Below are positions 59,100 to 64,000 of a DNA stretch of 64,000 bases, piece after piece (positions within the stretch are counted from its first letter, which is position 1; each line of letters begins with the position of its first letter). The notes beneath the pieces were generated by a model, which was not told the origin of the DNA, did no database searches, and saw only the letters and a program-made list of their open reading frames with translations. This DNA comes from Rhodocyclaceae bacterium. Lineage in GTDB: Bacteria; Pseudomonadota; Gammaproteobacteria; Burkholderiales; Rhodocyclaceae. Made by a program: the position numbers and the translations under genes. The DNA is taken from contig JAGTRP010000003.1 of NCBI GenBank assembly GCA_018261935.1, positions 1-64,000 on the forward strand, written 5' to 3'.

Positions 59100-60562
59100 G
59101 CTTCGCGCCCCAACAGGTTGCCGGGGATGCCGTGGATGCGCCGGCGGCAGCCCGGCGCCCCGCACCCGCACTCGAAGGGGTGCATAGTCTCATTGCAGAA
59201 GGTGGCGTAATCGAGGGTCAGCTCCTCGCCGGCCGCGATGTCCCGTACGGCCACCACATTCAGCCCCGAGTAGCGGGTATTGGGATCGCAGGAGTGGTTT
59301 TGCGGGGCCCAGTTTTCCGGGTTGTCGTCCCACAGGATTGAAAGGTGCTCATTGAGGGGGATGGCGTAGCGCCGAAACACGTCCACCTGGTCCGCCGGCC
59401 AATGCCGGTCCACATGCCCGTGGCTCACCAGGCGCTGCGCCTGTTCCTCGAAGCGGAAGACGACCTCCCCTTTCTTGATGGCTTCCCGGGCATAGATGCC
59501 GAAGCCGGAAATGGCGTCTCCCCGGCGGACGTGGCGCTTGCACCTTTTCCGATGCCGGGCCTTGCCCTCTTCGACAATGTGGCGCAGGAAGCCGGCCGGT
59601 GTGATCGGATCGTTCTTCAGGATGTAGTCCGCCGATCCTTCGTGGCCGTCCGGATAGAAAATGGAGCAGGCGAAGTTGATGTCGAGGAAGAAGATCCGGC
59701 CCTCGGCATCGATGCGGAAATCGAGGCGGGCGTAGCCTTCGCCGCCGAAACCCGTGAAGATATCCCGCGCCGCCGCCCGTAACGCCCGGTCCAGGGGGCC
59801 GTCGGCCAGGGGGACGTTGGCTTCCGGATGGTGCTCCGTGATCTTGAGGTCGTAGGTCTTGTAGCCGTCCGGGTCGGGAAAGACGAATTCCAGGGGCCGG
59901 CACACCAGCGGCTCGAAGGGCCTTTCAGGATGGCCAGCCACCAGCACGGTGCATTCGCGGCCGGGGATGAACTCTTCCACCAGGGCACTGCTATGCTCGT
60001 CGATGACCTTGCGGCATTGACGCCGCAGCTGGTCGGCGTCCAGCACCCGGGAGTCCCCGTCGATGCCCAGGCTGTCGCCGGCATGGGCCGGCTTCACGAA
60101 CAGGGGAAAGCGCAGGCGCGAAAGAGCCTGCTCGCAGTCCCCATAGGCCTCCACCTCGACAAAGGCCGGAACGGGAACGTTCTGGGTATGGGCCACATAT
60201 TTCATCAGGACCTTCGACGGGTCGTACAGCCGCGTGCCGGGTCCGGTGTAGGGCAGGCCCAGGGCTTCCAGGCTCCAGATGACGTCGATGGAGGGAATGT
60301 CCCAGTCCAGGTAGCCTTCGCACAGATTGACGAAGACCGAATAGCCTTCCTTGGCGGCGGCGCGCAGCTGGCGGTGCACCGTCGCCTTCTTCAGGAACAG
60401 GTGGTCCACCTGGCAGTCCGGCAGCAGGGCCGACAAATCCCGCGGCGGATCGTAATCCCCGTGTTCGAGACTGGAGCTGGTGTAGTCGGGCTGCAGGACA
60501 CAAATCTTTTCGCGCATGGGGTTCAGTTCCGCTTCAGGTTCCGGAATAGGTGGCTGTTTCAT
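59096..60562 (-). CDS. ATP-grasp ligase fused to a SET domain
   Basis: A 488-residue fusion. Residues 20-330 are a D-Ala-D-Ala-ligase-like ATP-grasp (LFVKPAHAGDSLGIDGDSRV; VEEFIPGRECTVLVAG; ARLDFRIDAEGRIFFLDINF). Residues 340-455 are a SET methyltransferase domain with APQNHSCDPNTRY (NHSxxPN), AAGEELTLDY (GEExxxDY) and a post-SET zinc cluster FECGCGAPGCRR. A ligase joined to a lysine methyltransferase fold is unusual. Start: ATG at 60562 with AGGA; it overlaps the upstream ligase gene by 29 bases. Substrate unknown. Confidence 0.85.
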   Translation of the reverse strand: MKQPPIPEPEAELNPMREKICVLQPDYTSSSLEHGDYDPPRDLSALLPDCQVDHLFLKKATVHRQLRAAAKEGYSVFVNLCEGYLDWDIPSIDVIWSLEALGLPYTGPGTRLYDPSKVLMKYVAHTQNVPVPAFVEVEAYGDCEQALSRLRFPLFVKPAHAGDSLGIDGDSRVLDADQLRRQCRKVIDEHSSALVEEFIPGRECTVLVAGHPERPFEPLVCRPLEFVFPDPDGYKTYDLKITEHHPEANVPLADGPLDRALRAAARDIFTGFGGEGYARLDFRIDAEGRIFFLDINFACSIFYPDGHEGSADYILKNDPITPAGFLRHIVEEGKARHRKRCKRHVRRGDAISGFGIYAREAIKKGEVVFRFEEQAQRLVSHGHVDRHWPADQVDVFRRYAIPLNEHLSILWDDNPENWAPQNHSCDPNTRYSGLNVVAVRDIAAGEELTLDYATFCNETMHPFECGCGAPGCRRRIHGIPGNLLGREA

Positions 60563-61628
60563 CGATGATCCTGCCGATGAGTTCGGCAAAGGTGAGGCCG
60601 GCAAGGCGCAGGATGTTGCCTACGGGAGAGGTGACCTGCTCATCTCCGGAGAGGCCGCAATTCGGGTTCACTTCCAGAACGTAGAACCGGCCGGTTCGCG
60701 CATCCTGGCGAATATCCACCCGGCCGTAGCTGCGGCCGCGGACGGCACGATACGCCCCTAGGCTCAAGTCGCAGAGCGCCGCCTCGAGTTCTGGGGGACA
60801 GCGTTCGTACCAGAAGGAAGTCTCTTCCGCCCCAGGGCGAGAGTCCCCCTCGGGCAGATCCAGATAACGGTCGAAGGAAAGAAAGCGTTCTCCGGATGGG
60901 ATGCGGCTGTGGAAGACCCGTTGGATCGGGGGCAAGGTCCACATCGTTTCCGGCCGATCCCAGCGGCCGCCGACGAACACGGTGAATTCGGGGCCGTCGA
61001 TGAACTCCTCGGCCAGGAAATCCGATCCGGCGCAGTACTCGGAGAACGGCCCTGCCTTCAGGGCTTCGCGGCAGGCATGCAGTTCCTGGCTGGAATGGAC
61101 CACGGAGCTTGGTGAAATGCCCCAGCTGCCGGCGGAGATATCGGGCTTGCAGAAGAGCGGCCAAGTGAGCCCGTCGCCGATGCCGTCCAGCGGCCCGGAA
61201 TTCGGCACCACCGCGAAGGGCGCGGTGGGAACCCCCGCCTCCTGCAGGCAGGCTTTTGTCAGGATTTTCGACTGGGAAATACGGTAGAAGGCCGAATCCG
61301 CCCCGGTAAAGCGCAACCCGGCCCTTTCCAGGGCGTCAATGACCGAAAGCCCGGGGGCATCGGTCGGGTCGTCGACCCCGTCGCAGAAGTTGAAGACCAC
61401 CACTCCGTGCTCCCGGCTGCTCTCCAGGGCCTGGGCCACCGCCTGATCCACCGAGCCGTGGCTGACCGGCTGCCAGATCCAGGGCAGGCCCAGACTGTGA
61501 AAGGTCAGGGCGAGTTCGGCCTTGTACTGGGCGCTGTCGTAGGAATCCCCCGGCACCTGGCCGTCATCGGGCCAGAAAGGGATGAAGGCCCAGACCAGCG
61601 GTTTCATGTCCCGGAAACGGTCAAGCAT
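60534..61628 (-). CDS. ATP-grasp ligase 2 (D-Ala-D-Ala-ligase-like)
   Basis: A 364-residue ATP-grasp protein. The N-terminal domain starts MLDRFRDMKPLVWAFIPFWP, then VVVFNFCDGVDDPTDAPGLS. The ATP-binding part has WPLFCKPDISAGSWGIS, FLAEEFIDGPEFTVFVGG and RVDIRQDARTGRFYVLEVNP with the metal-binding N-P-N. Highly similar to the next gene. It overlaps that gene by eight bases. Probably joins an amino acid to a carboxylate or peptide; substrate unknown. Confidence 0.85.
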   Translation of the reverse strand: MLDRFRDMKPLVWAFIPFWPDDGQVPGDSYDSAQYKAELALTFHSLGLPWIWQPVSHGSVDQAVAQALESSREHGVVVFNFCDGVDDPTDAPGLSVIDALERAGLRFTGADSAFYRISQSKILTKACLQEAGVPTAPFAVVPNSGPLDGIGDGLTWPLFCKPDISAGSWGISPSSVVHSSQELHACREALKAGPFSEYCAGSDFLAEEFIDGPEFTVFVGGRWDRPETMWTLPPIQRVFHSRIPSGERFLSFDRYLDLPEGDSRPGAEETSFWYERCPPELEAALCDLSLGAYRAVRGRSYGRVDIRQDARTGRFYVLEVNPNCGLSGDEQVTSPVGNILRLAGLTFAELIGRIIDETATYSGT

Positions 61629-62724
61629 CTTCGATGATCCTGCCCATGAGTCCGGCAAAGTCGAGGCCCGCAAGGCGCAGGATGTTTCCCATGCTGCTCC
61701 CCTCGCTTCCGGAAAGGCCGCAATTCGCATTCACCTCCAGGACGTAGAACCGGCCGGTTCGCGCATCCTGGCGAATATCCACCCGGCCGTAGCTGCGGCC
61801 GCGGACGGCACGGTACGCCCGCGTGGCCAGATCGCAGAGCGCCGCCTCGACTTCGGGCGGGCAGCGCTCGTACCAGAAGAATTTTTCTCCCCCGGGAGGG
61901 GGCGACTCCTCCTCGTAGATTTCCAGATAGCGGTCGAAGGAAAGAAAACGCTCCCCGGGCGGAATGCTGCCGTGAAACACCCTTTGGGCCGGGACGAGGC
62001 TCCAGATCGTTTCGGGCCGATCCCAGTGGCCGCCGACGAATACCGTGAATTCGGGGCCATCGATGAATTGTTCGGCCAGGAAAGTCGATTCCGCAAAAAG
62101 CTGGGCGAAGGGCCCGGTCTTCAACCCTTCCCGGCAGGCATGCAGTTCCTCGCTGGAATGGACCACCGAGCGCAGGGAAATGCCGTAGCTGCCGGCGGAA
62201 ACATCGGGCTTGCAGAACAAGGGCCATGCCAGTCCGTCGCCGATGCCATCCACCGGCCCGGAATTCGGCACCACAGCAAACGGCGCGGTGGCGACCCCCG
62301 CCTCCTGCAGGAGCGACTTCATCAGGACCTTCGAAGTGGAAATGCGGTAGAACCCGGAATCCGCCCCGGTAAAGCGCAGCCCTGCCCTTTCCAGCGCGTG
62401 CACTACTGATAGCCCGGGGGTATCGCTGGGATCATCGGTGCCGTCGCAGAAATTGAATACCACCACCTCATGCCGGCGGCTGCTCTCCAGGGCCTGGGCC
62501 ACCGTCTGATCAACCGTGCCGTGCCTGACCGGCTGCCAGATCCAGGGCAGGCCCAGGCGCTGAAAGGCCAAGGCGAGTTCGGCCTTGTACTGGGCGCTGT
62601 CGTAGGAGTCCTCCGGGACTTGCCAGCCATCGGCTCCCAAGGGGACGAAGGCCCAGACCAGGGGCGCGTGCCCGCCCTCCCCGCTTCGATCAGCCAAGGG
62701 TGCTTTGCTGGCAGAGTTCGGCAT
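61621..62724 (-). CDS. ATP-grasp ligase 3 (paralogue of ligase 2)
   Basis: A 367-residue paralogue with the same motifs (WPLFCKPDVSAGSYGISLRS; FLAEQFIDGPEFTVFVGGHW; RVDIRQDARTGRFYVLEVNA, with A-N-C after the strand where ligase 2 has P-N-C). A 71-bp stretch is identical to ligase 2 at the DNA level (60679 on and 61742 on), so the duplication is recent or subject to gene conversion. It overlaps the ABC transporter gene by 35 bases. Confidence 0.85.
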   Translation of the reverse strand: MPNSASKAPLADRSGEGGHAPLVWAFVPLGADGWQVPEDSYDSAQYKAELALAFQRLGLPWIWQPVRHGTVDQTVAQALESSRRHEVVVFNFCDGTDDPSDTPGLSVVHALERAGLRFTGADSGFYRISTSKVLMKSLLQEAGVATAPFAVVPNSGPVDGIGDGLAWPLFCKPDVSAGSYGISLRSVVHSSEELHACREGLKTGPFAQLFAESTFLAEQFIDGPEFTVFVGGHWDRPETIWSLVPAQRVFHGSIPPGERFLSFDRYLEIYEEESPPPGGEKFFWYERCPPEVEAALCDLATRAYRAVRGRSYGRVDIRQDARTGRFYVLEVNANCGLSGSEGSSMGNILRLAGLDFAGLMGRIIEDA

Positions 62725-64000
62725 AGGTGCCCTGGATTTTGGCGAGGTCGTCGTGATTTCCCATGCTTTCGATCTCGCCGTTCCGCAGCACCACCACCTT
62801 GTCCGCCAGGGCAGCCAGCCGGAGGCGATGGGTGACGGCGATGATGGTCAGCTCCCGGGTTTCCGCCAGGTGCCGCAAGGTGGTGAGCAGTTCCGTTTCC
62901 TTTTCGACATCCAGGGCGGAAGTTGCCTCATCGAGAATGAGGATCGCCGGCCGGCGGACCAATGCCCGCGCCAGGACCAGGCGCTGGCGCTCGCCACCGG
63001 AAAAACGCCCTCCCCGCTCGCCCATCATGGTATCGAGGCCGTCGGGCAAGGCCGTGACGAAATCGGCGATCTCGGCGCGGCGCAGCGCCTCCATGATTTC
63101 CTCGTCGGTGGCGTCCAGCTTGCCCATCCGGATATTGTCCCGCAGCGACATGTTGAAGAGCAGGACGTCCTGGGAGACGAAGCCGATCTGGGCGCGCAGC
63201 GAATCCACCGATGCGGACCGCAGGTCGATGCCGTCGAACAGGACCTTGCCCTGGGCGGGGTCGTACAGCCGCAGGAGCAATTGCAGTATTGAGGTCTTCC
63301 CCGAACCGCTGGGCCCGACCAGCACCGAGAACTCGCCCCGCCGGAAGCTCAATGAAACCCCGTGCAGGGCGCTCTGCCTCTCCTGGTTTTGGCGATGGGG
63401 ATAGGCGAAGGAAACCGCATCGAAACGGATCTGATCGCTGAAGGGCGGCAGGCGGATGGCATCGGGCGCCTCGATGACGCTCGGCTTCTCGCGGAAGATC
63501 TCGTTCAGCCTCTCCAGGCTGGCCGTGGCTTCGATCATGGTCGGCGCCAGCCATGTCAGGTTGGCGATCGCGGCATTCAGGCCCAGCACCAGGACCTGGA
63601 AGGAAACGATTTCCCCGATCGTCAGGTAGCCCTGGAAGGCCAGATAGGAGCTTGCTCCGAGGATCACCAGCGACAGGATGAAGAAGGAAACGATGGGAAT
63701 GCGCTGGACGATGTAGGAAAGGAAATTGGAGCGGATCGAAAGCTTGATCAGGGTCTTGGTTTCGTCGCGGAAGTGCCGCCAGGCTTCCTGTTCCAGACTG
63801 AAGACCTTGATCACCGATTGCCCCTGCAATCCTTCCTGGATGGTGCTCGACAGTTGTCCGGATTGTCGCCGGGTCGCGAGGGAAGCCTTGCTGGCCCGAT
63901 CGATCACCAGTTTGGGCAGCAGGAAGCAGACCGCAAAGCCGACCAGGGAGAAGAGCGCCATCCAGGGCTGGATCGAGGCCATGAAGAAGGTCGTGAACAG
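62690..64000 (-). CDS. ABC exporter, fused membrane and ATPase domains (5' end beyond window)
   Basis: At least 436 residues of a half-transporter whose N-terminus lies past the right edge. Membrane spans (LFSLVGFAVCFLLPKLVI; IVSFFILSLVILGASSYLAF) precede a linker helix and the ATPase: Walker A VGPSGSGKTSILQLLLRLYD, Q-loop GFVSQDVLLFN, signature FSGGERQRLVLARALV, Walker B ILILDEATSALD and H-loop VTHRLRLAALADKV. Resembles MsbA/peptide-exporter types. No C39 peptidase can be judged, as the start is missing. It is the first gene of the minus-strand operon with the three ATP-grasp genes, so it likely exports their product. Confidence 0.9.
   Translation of the reverse strand: MFTTFFMASIQPWMALFSLVGFAVCFLLPKLVIDRASKASLATRRQSGQLSSTIQEGLQGQSVIKVFSLEQEAWRHFRDETKTLIKLSIRSNFLSYIVQRIPIVSFFILSLVILGASSYLAFQGYLTIGEIVSFQVLVLGLNAAIANLTWLAPTMIEATASLERLNEIFREKPSVIEAPDAIRLPPFSDQIRFDAVSFAYPHRQNQERQSALHGVSLSFRRGEFSVLVGPSGSGKTSILQLLLRLYDPAQGKVLFDGIDLRSASVDSLRAQIGFVSQDVLLFNMSLRDNIRMGKLDATDEEIMEALRRAEIADFVTALPDGLDTMMGERGGRFSGGERQRLVLARALVRRPAILILDEATSALDVEKETELLTTLRHLAETRELTIIAVTHRLRLAALADKVVVLRNGEIESMGNHDDLAKIQGTYAELCQQSTLG

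Overview
The window looks like a GC-rich betaproteobacterial chromosome, most plausibly a relative of the Rhodocyclales. The gene order ygfZ - mltG - tmk - holB - pilZ - tatD is typical of that class, and several products carry DUF4124-type periplasmic domains. The lineage is inferred from gene content and order; no rRNA or tRNA gene was seen. Four sequences resembling dif, the XerC/XerD chromosome-dimer-resolution site, lie between 28.9 and 52.2 kb, so the window probably spans the replication terminus.

Layout. (1) 1-10.5 kb is an accessory cluster around a giant surface protein (DUF4347, glycine-rich segment, Ig-like repeats; it runs off the left edge). It includes two sulfotransferases, a tail-collar protein with a DUF6916-like partner, an Asp/Asn beta-hydroxylase-like protein, a Nif11-like small protein, a GNAT acetyltransferase, an AdoMet methyltransferase and an M50 protease-HlyD fusion. 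It reads like a machine that modifies and exports a polypeptide. (2) 10.6-28.8 kb is mostly housekeeping: DUF475, htpX, tadA, an L,D-transpeptidase, an NRDE protein, ygfZ, mltG, epd, tmk, holB, pilZ, tatD, an ankyrin protein, then signalling genes (LuxR-type regulator, two histidine kinases, a receiver), a pseudopilin pair and a lytic transglycosylase.

(3) 28.9-52.2 kb is a tandem array of three Xer-type integrated elements bounded by the dif-like sites. Element A (about 28.9-37.46 kb) is not a recognisable filamentous phage. It carries a two-tyrosine HUH replication protein, a GH24 lysozyme, a small holin-like protein, an HU-like protein and two large paralogous repeat proteins of unknown family. 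Elements B (37.46-44.18 kb) and C (44.17-52.2 kb) are inoviruses: each has a replication initiator, ssDNA-binding protein, major coat protein, pIII-like adsorption protein, DUF2523 minor coat protein and Zot assembly ATPase on the minus strand, with a divergent helix-turn-helix regulator that abuts the dif site.

(4) 52.3-56.6 kb holds a ParB-like gene, an unrecognised gene with faint primase-like features, a lysozyme-inhibitor-like lipoprotein, a retropepsin-like protease and a GFA-family protein. (5) 56.7-64 kb is a second accessory cluster: a TetR regulator coupled to an O-methyltransferase, a HEAT-like protein, an ATP-grasp-SET fusion, two recently duplicated ATP-grasp ligases and an ABC exporter that runs off the right edge. 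It resembles a peptide-maturation and export operon of unknown product.

The two strongest leads are element A, whose regulator gene appears to be cut by its own attachment site so that circularisation would restore an intact 221-residue protein, and the ATP-grasp/SET/ABC cluster.
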